Part shown: in pieces, positions 24,784 to 33,571 of the stretch
Layout of the letters: each line of letters starts with the position of its first letter
Position numbering within the stretch: the first letter of the stretch is position 1
NCBI RefSeq assembly: GCF_030814415.1
Contig: NZ_JAUSVB010000001.1
Span: 806,001-870,000, forward strand
DNA length: 64,000 bases
Reading direction: 5' to 3'
Source: Cellulomonas humilata
GTDB lineage: Bacteria; Actinomycetota; Actinomycetes; Actinomycetales; Cellulomonadaceae
Program-made: the position numbers and the translations under genes
Notes under the pieces: model-generated
Seen by the model: only the letters and a program-made list of their open reading frames with translations
Database searches by the model: none
What the model was told of the DNA's origin: nothing

Positions 24784-25608
24784 ATGAAGTTCGGTGTCAC
24801 AGCGTCGTGCGGTTCCGCAGCCCAGAACATCGAGATGGCGGTGGCGGCCGAGGAAGCAGGCTGGGACGCCTTCATGGCCTGGGACGGCATCAGCGTCGGC
24901 CCCATGGACACCTTCGATCCGTGGACGGTGCTCGGCGCCGCCGCGGTGCGGACCAGCCGGATCACCCTCGGCGCCATGGTGTTCTCGCTGCCCCGGCGTA
25001 AGCCGTGGGAGGTCGCCCGCCAGGCGCTGACCGTCGACCACCTGTCCGGCGGTCGACTGGTCCTGCCCGTGGGGCTCGGTGCCGTCGACGACGGTGCGTA
25101 CAGCCGCGTCTCCGGCGAGACCACCGACGTCAAGGAACGGGCGGCGCTGCTCGACGACTCGCTCGCGATCCTCGACCTCGCCTGGACCGGGGAGAAGTTC
25201 AGCTACGCCGGGACGAAGTACCAGGTCACCGACCTGGAGTTCCAGCCCCGGCCGGTGCGCGGGACCATCCCCGTCTGGGTCATCGGCGCCTGGTTCGCGC
25301 CCCGGTCCCTGCGTCGAGCGGTCCAGCGCGACGGGGTCATCGCGGTCCGGCGGGAAGACGGGTTCGACCCGCTGAAGCCCGACGAGTGGCGGTCCGTTCG
25401 GTCCTGGGTGGACGAGCAGAGCGACGGCAGGACGGTCGAGCTGGTCGCCGAGGGCGTGCTCCCGGCCGACCCCACCGAGGCGGCGGACAAGATCGCGGCG
25501 CTCGAGGACGCCGGCGTCACGTGGTGGATCGACTCCAACTGGAACTTCGACACCGTGACCCCGGACGGCCTCCTGGACCGGATCCGGCGAGGTCCGCTGC
25601 TCGTCTAG
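24784..25608 (+). CDS. LLM-class flavin-dependent oxidoreductase
   Basis: 274 residues, luciferase-like barrel: WDAFMAWDG, RITLGAMVFSLPRRKPWEVA, LSGGRLVLPVGLG, WVIGAWFAPRSL. FMN or F420 as cofactor cannot be decided. Ten bases after the epimerase stop and in the same direction, so it likely belongs to the same TetR-controlled transcript. Confidence 0.82.
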   Translation: MKFGVTASCGSAAQNIEMAVAAEEAGWDAFMAWDGISVGPMDTFDPWTVLGAAAVRTSRITLGAMVFSLPRRKPWEVARQALTVDHLSGGRLVLPVGLGAVDDGAYSRVSGETTDVKERAALLDDSLAILDLAWTGEKFSYAGTKYQVTDLEFQPRPVRGTIPVWVIGAWFAPRSLRRAVQRDGVIAVRREDGFDPLKPDEWRSVRSWVDEQSDGRTVELVAEGVLPADPTEAADKIAALEDAGVTWWIDSNWNFDTVTPDGLLDRIRRGPLLV

Positions 25609-25673
25609 CAGTCCCCATCGTCCCCGGAGCGGCGCTCGGTGCGTCACACTCTCCCTAGAGACGAAGGAGCACC

Positions 25674-26465
25674 ATGCTGACATGCCCGGTCTGTACGTCC
25701 GGAGAGCTCGAACTCGTCGAACGGTTGGCGGACGATCGCCGCACCATCCGATGCACCGCCTGTAGCCACCAGTGGACCCGTGGGGAGTCGAAGACGTCGG
25801 CCCCGTTGCCGTCCTCGTCGGCCGATCTGCAAGCCCGGTTCCCTGACCGCTCCGCCGTCGACCCGGCCCGCTGGGAGAAGGTCGCCGCGCTGGCCAAGGC
25901 GTCGCCGCCCACCGAACCCGGATACGACTGGACGCACTACCAGCAGGTGTTCGCCCGCGACGAGGTGGCCGACTGCGACCCGCAGGACCTGCTGTCGTTC
26001 GTGAACGAGACCCCTGGCGCCACCAACGCGACCACCGCCTCGTTCAACCGGGCATGGAAGACGATGGGCGAGCGCGAGGCCTCGGCCCGCACCCGCAACA
26101 CCATCCGCTACCTGCTCTACGGCCCCGCCACGGTGCCGCTGCCCGACCGGCTCACGCGGCTGATCCTCGGCCAGGGCGGGCTGGGCATGACCGGCTTCAA
26201 GGAACCGACGCTGACCCGGGTCCTCGTCGCGACGTCGCCCGACGAGTACCTGCCCATCTCCACCTACGGCGGAGCGCGTGGCGGCAAGAAGGAGATCGCG
26301 CAGCGCGTCTACGGACTGACGCTGCCGGAGGTCGCCAAGGAGCAGTTCACCATCGGCCGGCTCATCCTGTGGAGCAACGACCTGCTCGTCGACCTGGTCG
26401 AGGACGAGTTCGACGACCTCACCCAGGCGGCCGCGTTCCTCACCACCGTCAAGGTGCCCGCGTAG
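25674..26465 (+). CDS. Zinc-ribbon protein of unknown function
   Basis: 263 residues from an ATG with AAGGAG. An N-terminal zinc ribbon uses C4, C7, C27 and C30 (CPVC and CTAC), followed by a Ser/Pro linker. A helical C-terminal domain contains RNTIRYLLYG, LTRLILGQGG and LTRVLVATSPDEYLPIS. The last stretch loosely recalls the 'x-x-KLLHFxDPxxFPI' helical domain found beside nuclease domains in restriction-like proteins, but no nuclease motif is present. I do not recognise the family. Confidence 0.75.
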   Translation: MLTCPVCTSGELELVERLADDRRTIRCTACSHQWTRGESKTSAPLPSSSADLQARFPDRSAVDPARWEKVAALAKASPPTEPGYDWTHYQQVFARDEVADCDPQDLLSFVNETPGATNATTASFNRAWKTMGEREASARTRNTIRYLLYGPATVPLPDRLTRLILGQGGLGMTGFKEPTLTRVLVATSPDEYLPISTYGGARGGKKEIAQRVYGLTLPEVAKEQFTIGRLILWSNDLLVDLVEDEFDDLTQAAAFLTTVKVPA

Positions 26466-26485
26466 TCACGTCGCGCTGACGCGGC

Positions 26486-26869
26486 TCACGGCGACTCGTC
26501 GTGCGGCCGCGTCATCTCGTCGCGCAGCCTCGCGACGGCATCCGGACCCAGCTCGAACCCCTGCGAGCTGCCGGGGTTGATCACGATGCCCACGTCCGCC
26601 GGCATCCGCAGCAGCACCTCGCGCACCGGCATGGCGACCGCCTCGCCCCCGAGACGTCCCTCGTCCTGGAACCGCTGCACCGACGAGAACGCGATCAGAT
26701 GGTGCGCGCCGTCTCGCTGCACGAGGGCGGGGATGAACCCCTCGAAGTGCTCCCCCACGGGACCACCGCTCGGGACCGCGAGCTGCTCGTACGCGAACCG
26801 GTTCAGCAGCTTGGCGCCGTCGATCGTGCCGGGGGCCGCGGTGCGCAGCGCCTGGTCGAAGTCCTTCAT
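26486..26869 (-). CDS. SseB-family protein
   Basis: 127 residues matching the SseB N-terminal domain: FIPALVQRDGAHHLIAFSS, AVAMPVREVLLRMPADVGIV and INPGSSQGFEL. Members are small cytoplasmic proteins without a settled role. The ATG at 26869 follows GGGAGC; an upstream in-frame ATG at 26902 lacks an SD. Confidence 0.82.
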   Translation of the reverse strand: MKDFDQALRTAAPGTIDGAKLLNRFAYEQLAVPSGGPVGEHFEGFIPALVQRDGAHHLIAFSSVQRFQDEGRLGGEAVAMPVREVLLRMPADVGIVINPGSSQGFELGPDAVARLRDEMTRPHDESP

Positions 26870-26914
26870 GGGTGCTCCCTCGTCGTTGCGGGCGAGGTTC
26901 ACGCTACCGGCGGT

Positions 26915-27202
26915 TCACCTCGTCGCCAGCCGGAACAGGGCCGGTGTCACCACCTCGATCCGGTGCACCTCGAACCCGGTGCGTCGACCGACCACGTGCC
27001 GCGCCCACGCGTGCTCCCGGCACAGCTCCTCCGACGACCACACCTGCCCGTGCGGCCACCCCGGCGTGTCCAGCAGCACGCCCATGACCTCGCCCATCAC
27101 CGCGACCCAGCGCCGATCTTGATCGGTCGTCGGAGCCTCGCCGAGCGGGTGGGCGACGGCCCAGACGGTCGAACCCGGGATCGGCTCGTGGTGGCGGTTC
27201 AT
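26915..27202 (-). CDS. Hypothetical protein
   Basis: 95 residues, one frame upstream of the SseB gene and in the same direction, with a 45-bp gap. It is Trp- and His-rich for its size, with no signal peptide or membrane segment and no recognised motif. Codon third positions are GC-rich as in neighbours, supporting a real gene. Function unknown. Confidence 0.55.
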   Translation of the reverse strand: MNRHHEPIPGSTVWAVAHPLGEAPTTDQDRRWVAVMGEVMGVLLDTPGWPHGQVWSSEELCREHAWARHVVGRRTGFEVHRIEVVTPALFRLATR

Positions 27203-27206
27203 CGGA

Positions 27207-27314
27207 CGGTGCTACGGCCACGGTCCGCTGACGGTGGCGGCGTCGCCGACCGTGCGGTTCCTGCTCCAGATCCTGGCGATGGACGAGGTCCTGACCCCAC
27301 CCGGGAACAGCTGA
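27207..27314 (+). pseudogene. Possible STAS-domain C-terminal remnant
   Basis: A short frame with no start encodes RCYGHGPLTV then AASPTVRFLLQILAMDEVLT and ends at a TGA (27312). The pattern 'xSPxVRxLLxIxxxDEVL' resembles the last helix of STAS domains (compare PHRVLRDVLEMVGL in the intact STAS gene at 60568). It lies between two minus-strand genes and its start overlaps one of them. Confidence 0.3.
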
Positions 27315-27319
27315 CGCGG

Positions 27320-28798
27320 TCACTCCGGGCGCGGCGGCCCGCTGTGCGCGTCGACCTGCTTCGGCAGCACGAACACGAGCACGAAGCTGACGACGGCCAG
27401 CACCGCGCTGACCGCCATCGCGTGCGCGGCGCTGTCGACGAACGCCTGCTGGATCTGCGCCGGGTCCTTGCTGGTGATGTGCAGGGTGCCGAACAGGACA
27501 CTGCCGATGACCGCGATGCCGATCGCCGACCCGACGCGCTGCATCACGCTGATCACCCCGCTGGCGGCGCCCGCCTCGGACCGGTTGACCGTCGCGACGA
27601 TGAACTGCGCGTTCGGCGCGATGAACAGCCCGCTGCCGATGCCTGCGACCAGCAGCGGGAGAAGCAGGTCCCAGTTCACGAGGTCGGGCGCGGGGATGAA
27701 CCGCAGGATCAGCCACACCGAGACGAGACCCACGGCGACCATCGCGGTGCCGACGACGAGCACCGTGCGACCCAGCCGCTGCGACAGCCGGTTGCTCTGC
27801 GACGCCCCGATGATGCTCCCGATCGCGAACGGCACCCCGACCACGCCGGACTCGAGCGCCGTGTGACCGAGCCCCGCCTGCCACAGCAGCGAGATGGTGA
27901 AGAAGATGCTGGTGAACGCCGCGAAGTAGACGAGCGCGAGGATCGTGCCGCCCGTGAACGCCGGATGCGAGAACAGGTGCGGCGGCACCATCGGGTTCTT
28001 CTGCTCGATGCGCTTCTCCCAGAACGCGAACGCCGCGATCAGCAGCACCCCCGCTGCGAGCGTGATGAACGTCCACGCCGGCCAGCCCTCGTCCTGCCCC
28101 TCGATCAGCGGCACCAACAATGCGATCAGCCCCACCGTGAGCAGCACCAGCCCGACGAAGTCGTACCCCTCCTTCGCCTTCCCCTCTGCACCCGCCGGCA
28201 GGATCTTCGCCGCCGCGATCAACGCGATGACACCGATCGGGATGTTGACCCAGAACACGAGCCGCCACCCGTTCTCGTCGCCGAACGCCTCGATGATCAA
28301 CCCACCGAGAATCGGCCCCAGCGCCGTCGACACCCCGATCACCGACCCCATGATCGCGAACGCCTTCCCGCGCACCGGCCCCGGGAACAGCAGCTGGATC
28401 ATCGCCGTCACCGCCGGCACGAAGATGCCGCCAGCGAGACCCTGAACCACCCGCGCGACGATCAGCTGCAGGCTGTTCTGAGCCAGCCCGCAGAACAGGC
28501 TCGCCACCGTGAACAGCAGCAGGCCCGTGAAGAACACCCACTTGTGCCCGATGCGGTCACCGACCCGGCCCGCCGGGATCAGCGCGATGCCGAACGCCAG
28601 CGCATAGCCGCTGATGATCCAGCTCAGCGTCGCCTCGCTCGCGTCCAGGCTGACCTGGATCGTCGGGAGCGCGACGTTGACGATCGTCGTGTCCAGCAGG
28701 GCCATGAACATGCCGGCCATGAGGACGATGAGCGCGTTCCAGGCGCTGCGGGGGACGGCGGGGGGTTGGTAGGGCTGGGCCGTCGTCGCGTCCGTCAT
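27320..28798 (-). CDS. MFS transporter, DHA2 (EmrB/QacA) family
   Basis: 492 residues, about 14 membrane helices. It has the drug:H+ antiporter signatures LDTTIVNVALPTI (helix 1), GRVGDRIGHKWVF (loop 2-3) and GPILGGL (motif C of exporters). AAGGAA precedes the ATG at 28798. Probably a multidrug or toxic-compound exporter. Divergent from the GH92 gene; the 295-bp gap (28799-29093) shows no convincing promoter or operator. Confidence 0.88.
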   Translation of the reverse strand: MTDATTAQPYQPPAVPRSAWNALIVLMAGMFMALLDTTIVNVALPTIQVSLDASEATLSWIISGYALAFGIALIPAGRVGDRIGHKWVFFTGLLLFTVASLFCGLAQNSLQLIVARVVQGLAGGIFVPAVTAMIQLLFPGPVRGKAFAIMGSVIGVSTALGPILGGLIIEAFGDENGWRLVFWVNIPIGVIALIAAAKILPAGAEGKAKEGYDFVGLVLLTVGLIALLVPLIEGQDEGWPAWTFITLAAGVLLIAAFAFWEKRIEQKNPMVPPHLFSHPAFTGGTILALVYFAAFTSIFFTISLLWQAGLGHTALESGVVGVPFAIGSIIGASQSNRLSQRLGRTVLVVGTAMVAVGLVSVWLILRFIPAPDLVNWDLLLPLLVAGIGSGLFIAPNAQFIVATVNRSEAGAASGVISVMQRVGSAIGIAVIGSVLFGTLHITSKDPAQIQQAFVDSAAHAMAVSAVLAVVSFVLVFVLPKQVDAHSGPPRPE

Positions 28799-29093
28799 CG
28801 GGGTTCCTTCGTCCGGATGGACGCGACGGCCGCGCCGCGCCGAAATCCACACTCCACCCGGTCATGAACGGTCGCAAGACGGCAAAGCGTCGCGAGCCTC
28901 AACCACGGGCGCGCGAACGCGGGTGGCCGAAGATGCCGCCGCCCCGGCGCAGAGGCGACGATCCGGCACGCCCTGTCGACGACGAAACCCCCCCGCAACA
29001 CTGCCGACGTACCGTCCCCTCGACGAGGCATAGACGCAGGCGTCGCCCGCACGCGACCCTGTCGTCCCCGACCAGGAGCGCGAGGAGCGGCGG

Positions 29094-31313
29094 ATGTTCG
29101 AGCGCGTCGACCCTTTCATCGGCACGGAGGCCACGAGCCTGGCGCCGCAGAGCGACCTCGCGAAGACGTGGTGGTGGCCGAAGCCGCAGGTCGGCAACAC
29201 GCACCCGGGTGCGACGTACCCGCTGGGCATGGTCAGCGCGTGCGCGTACAGCGGCGCGTACCCCACGGGCTACGGCCGCTACGACCTGGGCACGGAAGGC
29301 CTCCCGACGGAGCTGTACGACCGGCAGGTGGCGAGCGGCTTCACGCACTTCCAGCAGTCGGGCACGGGCGCGATCCGCAAGTACTACAACTACTTCCGCG
29401 TCACGCCGATGCTGCAGCCGCTGGACGACCTGGGGCAGCTGTGGGACGTCGTCGACGAGAGCGCCGAGCCGGGGTATTACACGGCGACGCTCGAATCGGG
29501 CATCCGCGCGGAGATCACCGTCGGGCCGAAGAGCGCTGTGCACCGGTACACGTTCCCGGCGCACCGGGACGCGCGGCTGGTCATCGACTTCTCACTGGGT
29601 GGCCTGTCCATCCCCCACGGGCGGACGGTGCCCCTCCGAGCGCACCTGCACTCGATCAGCCCGGGGATCGCGCAGGGCGAGATCGTCGTCGAGGGCGCTC
29701 CGCTGGCGATCCATGTGGAGTGCGACGACCCGCGGTGGCGGCAGCTGCTCTGGTACGACCGTCGGCTCATGCCGGGGGGCACGCGGCTGGACTTCGACCG
29801 GATCCGGCCGACGACGCTGCGGCCCTTCGGGCTGATGTGGGCGGGGCCGTCGGAACCCGGGCAGGTGGTGGAGCTGCGGTTCGGGTTCTCGTTGCGGGGC
29901 GTCGACCAGGCACGCGAGAACCTCGAGAAGGAGTGCGGGCCGGGCCCGTCCAGCTTCGCTGAACGCCGGGCGGCGACCGCAACAACCTGGCAGGAGGCCC
30001 TGGGCAAGATCCGGGTCGACACCTCGTCGAAGGACAAGCAGACCGTCTTCTCGACGGCGCTCTACCACTCGCTGATCAAGCCGTGCCTGGCACCGGACGA
30101 GTCGCCGTTCTGGCCGGCCGACGGGCCGTTCGCGTTCGACCTCGCGACCATGTGGGACATCTACCGGACGCAGCTGCCGCTGCTGACGACGCTCATGCCC
30201 GACAAGGCCGTCGAGCTGGCGAACGCGCTGCTGTACATCTCCGAGGAGGAGGGGAACCTCCCGATCGGGTACCGGATGGCCCGCGGCGCCGACCAGTTCG
30301 GCCGGCAGGCCAGCGCCTTGGCGCACACGTTCCTCGCCGACCTCTGCCAGCTCGGGCTGCCGGGCATGGACTGGGACTGGGCGTTGGTGCACATGCACAA
30401 CGACCTGCGGAGGACGTACGGCGAGGACTTCTTGCTGCGCGGCAAGGTGCACCCGATCAGCCACACCCTGGACCTGGCGTTCGGCTACTGGTGCACGTCG
30501 CAGATCGCGGCGCACGTGGGTGACCCGGCGCTCGTCGAGCAGTTCACGCCGCTGGCTGCGCGGTGGATCAACGCGTTCGACGAGGAGACCGGCCTCCTGC
30601 AGGACTCCACCTACTACGAGGGTGGGCGCTGGAACTACTCGTTCCGGCTGCTGCACGACATGGCGGCGCGCATCAAGCTCTCGGGTGGCGACGACGCCTT
30701 CGTGGCACAGCTCGACCAGTTCTTCGGGTTCGGCGCTCCCCCTGTGGAGCAGCCGGGGCTCCGGCCCGCCATCGAGGAGATGGCCGCGGGGTACGCGCTC
30801 AACCGGTTCGAGGGTCTGAACAACGAGCCGGACATGGAGGCGCCGTGGTCGTACCACTACGCCGGCCGCCCGGACCGGACCGCCGAGGTGGTGCAGGCCA
30901 TCGTGCAGAACCAGTTCGGCACCGGCCGCGGTGGGCTGCCGGGGAACGACGACTCGGGTGGGCTCTCGTCGTGGTTCGTGTGGGCGTCGCTCGGGCTCTT
31001 CCCGGTCGCGGGCCAGAACCTGTTCCTGATCAGCGCGCCCGCCTGGCGGGAGTCGAGCATCGACGTCGGCGACCGGAACCTCACGATCGAGACCACCGGA
31101 TTCGTCGAACCGACCCCGGACGGACCCACGCAGTATGTACATTCCGTGCACCTCGACGGTGTGCGGCTCGAGCGCACGTGGCTCACCGGAACGGAGCTCC
31201 ATCGAGGCGGTCGCCTGCACCTGGAGCTCGGTCCGACGCCGAGCGACTGGGGCACCACCGTCCGGCCCCCGTCCGTGAGCACCCATCCCCCTACCGCCGC
31301 GCTGCGGCGCTGA
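29094..31313 (+). CDS. GH92 family alpha-mannosidase
   Basis: 739 residues. Opens with FERVDPFIGT and VGNTHPGATYPLGMV, the family's N-terminal signature. Carries TMWDIYRTQLPLL and, at about 615-630, GNDDSGGLSSWFVW, holding the catalytic acids of these Ca-dependent inverting exo-alpha-mannosidases. GH92 enzymes trim alpha-1,2/1,3/1,4 mannose. No signal peptide is present, unlike many GH92 enzymes, so it should work on imported oligosaccharides or internal glycans. GGAG before the ATG; followed 21 bp later by a glycosyltransferase. Confidence 0.9.
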   Translation: MFERVDPFIGTEATSLAPQSDLAKTWWWPKPQVGNTHPGATYPLGMVSACAYSGAYPTGYGRYDLGTEGLPTELYDRQVASGFTHFQQSGTGAIRKYYNYFRVTPMLQPLDDLGQLWDVVDESAEPGYYTATLESGIRAEITVGPKSAVHRYTFPAHRDARLVIDFSLGGLSIPHGRTVPLRAHLHSISPGIAQGEIVVEGAPLAIHVECDDPRWRQLLWYDRRLMPGGTRLDFDRIRPTTLRPFGLMWAGPSEPGQVVELRFGFSLRGVDQARENLEKECGPGPSSFAERRAATATTWQEALGKIRVDTSSKDKQTVFSTALYHSLIKPCLAPDESPFWPADGPFAFDLATMWDIYRTQLPLLTTLMPDKAVELANALLYISEEEGNLPIGYRMARGADQFGRQASALAHTFLADLCQLGLPGMDWDWALVHMHNDLRRTYGEDFLLRGKVHPISHTLDLAFGYWCTSQIAAHVGDPALVEQFTPLAARWINAFDEETGLLQDSTYYEGGRWNYSFRLLHDMAARIKLSGGDDAFVAQLDQFFGFGAPPVEQPGLRPAIEEMAAGYALNRFEGLNNEPDMEAPWSYHYAGRPDRTAEVVQAIVQNQFGTGRGGLPGNDDSGGLSSWFVWASLGLFPVAGQNLFLISAPAWRESSIDVGDRNLTIETTGFVEPTPDGPTQYVHSVHLDGVRLERTWLTGTELHRGGRLHLELGPTPSDWGTTVRPPSVSTHPPTAALRR

Positions 31314-31334
31314 GCGAGCCAACAAGGAGCCGTC

Positions 31335-32624
31335 GTGGTCCCGAACCGCCGTCTCGTCATCGTCGTCCGCGCCGACCCGGTCATCTGCGGTCACTCGGGA
31401 GAGGCCCGCAACCTCGCCGAAGCCGCCCTGCAGCGGGGTTTCGACGACGTCCGCATCGTCACGTGGCCCATCGACCGGCTGCAGGCGACGGGCCTCCCCC
31501 TCAAGCCTCTCGACGGCGTGCTGCCCTACTCGCCGGGGATCACCGTCGAGCGCCCCGAGCCGGTCGGCGACTACAAGGTCCCCGACGGGCGCTGGCTCGC
31601 GGGCATCGTCGGCCGCCTCGTCGAGCTGTTCACGGACGGCGTCCCGACGGTCGCGATGTCGCTCTACCTGAGCCCGCACTCGCTCGCCGTCGCCGACGCG
31701 GTGCACGTCGCCCGTCGGACCGGTCTGCCCGTCAACGTCACGACCGTCGCGGAGGCCGTCGGTTCCGACGTCACCAACGTGGTCCGCGCCTGCGTCGAGA
31801 AGGACGAGTTCGGCGCCGCGGCGCACGTGCTGTCCAGCTACCTCGAGCACGACGTGTGCCTCGCGGTCAGCGACTACACGCGCGAGCTGATCATCGCCGA
31901 GGCTGCCGCCATCGACGCCAAGCACGGCACCACGTTCGCCGCCCAGTGCCGCGAGCGCGTCACAGTCTCGTACCCGGCGATCGACGTCGGCTCGTACCTG
32001 GACCTCGACCCTGCCGAGAGCGAGCGCGTCCTGCAGGCCCGCGGTCTGACCGCCGACGGCTACGTCCTGTTCCTCTCCCGTCTCGCGCACGCCAAGGGGG
32101 TCGACGACCTCATCGCGGGCTTCGCGCAGAGCCGTGCTTCCGACGACCTACGGCTCGTCATCGCCGGCAACGGCCCCGACGCCTCGCGTCTGCAGGAGCT
32201 CGCCGCGGCGTCGTCGGCCGCCGACCGGATCGTGTTCTTCGACGACGTCGACGACGACGAGAAGGCCCACCTCATGGCCGCCTCCGCCGCGTACGTGCTG
32301 CCGAGCAAGCCGCGGCCGGAGTTCGTCGAGACGTTCGGCATCGCGCTGGCCGAGAAGATGCTCGCCGGCGGCGGACCGATCATCACGACGGACACCGGGG
32401 GCATCGGCGAGGCCGTGGGTGACTGTGCGCTGATCGTGCCGGTCGAGTCGCCGTCGGCGATCGCCGCGTCGCTGGACCGCATCCTCGCGATGTCCCCTGA
32501 CGAGCGCGCCGGCTGGGAGACCCGCGCCCGCCTGCATGCCCTGCAGTTCGACCGGGGGGCGGTCCTGGACGCGATCCTCGACCGGGTCGCGCGCGTGATG
32601 CGGTTACCGACGCCTGTCGGCTGA
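31335..32624 (+). CDS. Glycosyltransferase family 4 protein
   Basis: 429 residues, GT-B fold. VLFLSRLAHAKGVDDLI, LRLVIAGNGPD and the EX7E motif ETFGIALAE (around 330-340) identify a retaining GT4 enzyme using a nucleotide- or phosphate-activated sugar. GTG start with AAGGAG. Placement right behind GH92 suggests a mannose-containing product, but the sugar donor is not predictable from sequence. Confidence 0.85.
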   Translation: MVPNRRLVIVVRADPVICGHSGEARNLAEAALQRGFDDVRIVTWPIDRLQATGLPLKPLDGVLPYSPGITVERPEPVGDYKVPDGRWLAGIVGRLVELFTDGVPTVAMSLYLSPHSLAVADAVHVARRTGLPVNVTTVAEAVGSDVTNVVRACVEKDEFGAAAHVLSSYLEHDVCLAVSDYTRELIIAEAAAIDAKHGTTFAAQCRERVTVSYPAIDVGSYLDLDPAESERVLQARGLTADGYVLFLSRLAHAKGVDDLIAGFAQSRASDDLRLVIAGNGPDASRLQELAAASSAADRIVFFDDVDDDEKAHLMAASAAYVLPSKPRPEFVETFGIALAEKMLAGGGPIITTDTGGIGEAVGDCALIVPVESPSAIAASLDRILAMSPDERAGWETRARLHALQFDRGAVLDAILDRVARVMRLPTPVG

Positions 32625-32627
32625 GCC

Positions 32628-33485
32628 TCATCGTCGCCGGGCGATCTCCACCAGACGCTCGGCATCGCGACGAGTCAGGCTCGGGACGGCTGCCTGGAAC
32701 TCGTCGACGAGGTCGTCGCGCACCACGGATCTCGTCGGACGTACCGGGGGAACCGTCGGGCTGCCCGGGACGACGATGTAGCCACTGTCGACGTCGCCGA
32801 GCACGCGCATCGTCGGTGAGCCTGTGCCCCAGAGCCACGCCAGGTACGCGCAGAGCACCGCATCGACCTCGTCCTCGACGCGGTCGAGATCTGCAACCCG
32901 TCCGGCCGAGGCCACCGCGACCCGGATCTGCGCCCACCGCGGGGATGAGGTCAGCCGCAGGGGCTCGTCGCACGCGGCCTCCATGTGGTCGAGCAACGAG
33001 AGGAACGCCGTCTGCAGACCCTCGAGGCCGCGCCCTCGCTTCGCCTTGTACGGCAGCACGGTTGCCAGCGCGAAGAGCACCACCATCGCGGGGTGTGGAT
33101 AGACCTCGATCGCGACGGACCGGTCCCGGCCGGGCGGGGTCCCGGGATCGCGGTCCCATCCGAACCGCCGGCACAGGGTCTCGCCGCGCGGGGGGTCGAA
33201 GAGAGGGCGCGAGCGGTTGGACGGGTAGGCGCCCGCGTTGTACCGGCCGAACTCCTGGGTGATGAGTCGCTCGGGCACGCGTGAGCCTGTGGCGTTCGGG
33301 ACGATCAGCGGAGCGTCGATCGCCGCGACGACCGTCCCGTGGCCGTGCTCGTCGACGAACGCAGCGATCTCGTCGTCGGTGACCGCGGAGGTCGACGCGA
33401 CGAGCCGGCCGTCCACGTCCAGAGCTGCCAGGCCGGTCTTCGCGCGCGCCGCCCACGCGAGGTCGATCCCGAGATAGGTGGTCAC
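32628..33485 (-). CDS. DUF429 domain protein
   Basis: 285 residues with the RNase H-like start TYLGIDLAW and the DAPL and EVYPHPA motifs of DUF429. These proteins are predicted nucleases or phosphoacceptor enzymes without proven function. GTG at 33485 follows GAGAGGGG. Converges with the GT4 gene, three bases between stops. Confidence 0.82.
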   Translation of the reverse strand: MTTYLGIDLAWAARAKTGLAALDVDGRLVASTSAVTDDEIAAFVDEHGHGTVVAAIDAPLIVPNATGSRVPERLITQEFGRYNAGAYPSNRSRPLFDPPRGETLCRRFGWDRDPGTPPGRDRSVAIEVYPHPAMVVLFALATVLPYKAKRGRGLEGLQTAFLSLLDHMEAACDEPLRLTSSPRWAQIRVAVASAGRVADLDRVEDEVDAVLCAYLAWLWGTGSPTMRVLGDVDSGYIVVPGSPTVPPVRPTRSVVRDDLVDEFQAAVPSLTRRDAERLVEIARRR

Positions 33486-33571
33486 GTCGTCCCCTCTCCC
33501 CCGGCGCGCGCTCGTCGGCACACGAACGTACGGTCGAGGCTCCGCCTGTCACCGTCGTGAGGACCCGCCCG

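Noticed and set aside
26501..28867. 788-codon plus-strand frame opposite the MFS gene
   Set aside because: Charged low-complexity antisense frame of a membrane protein gene; no start signal or recognisable domain.
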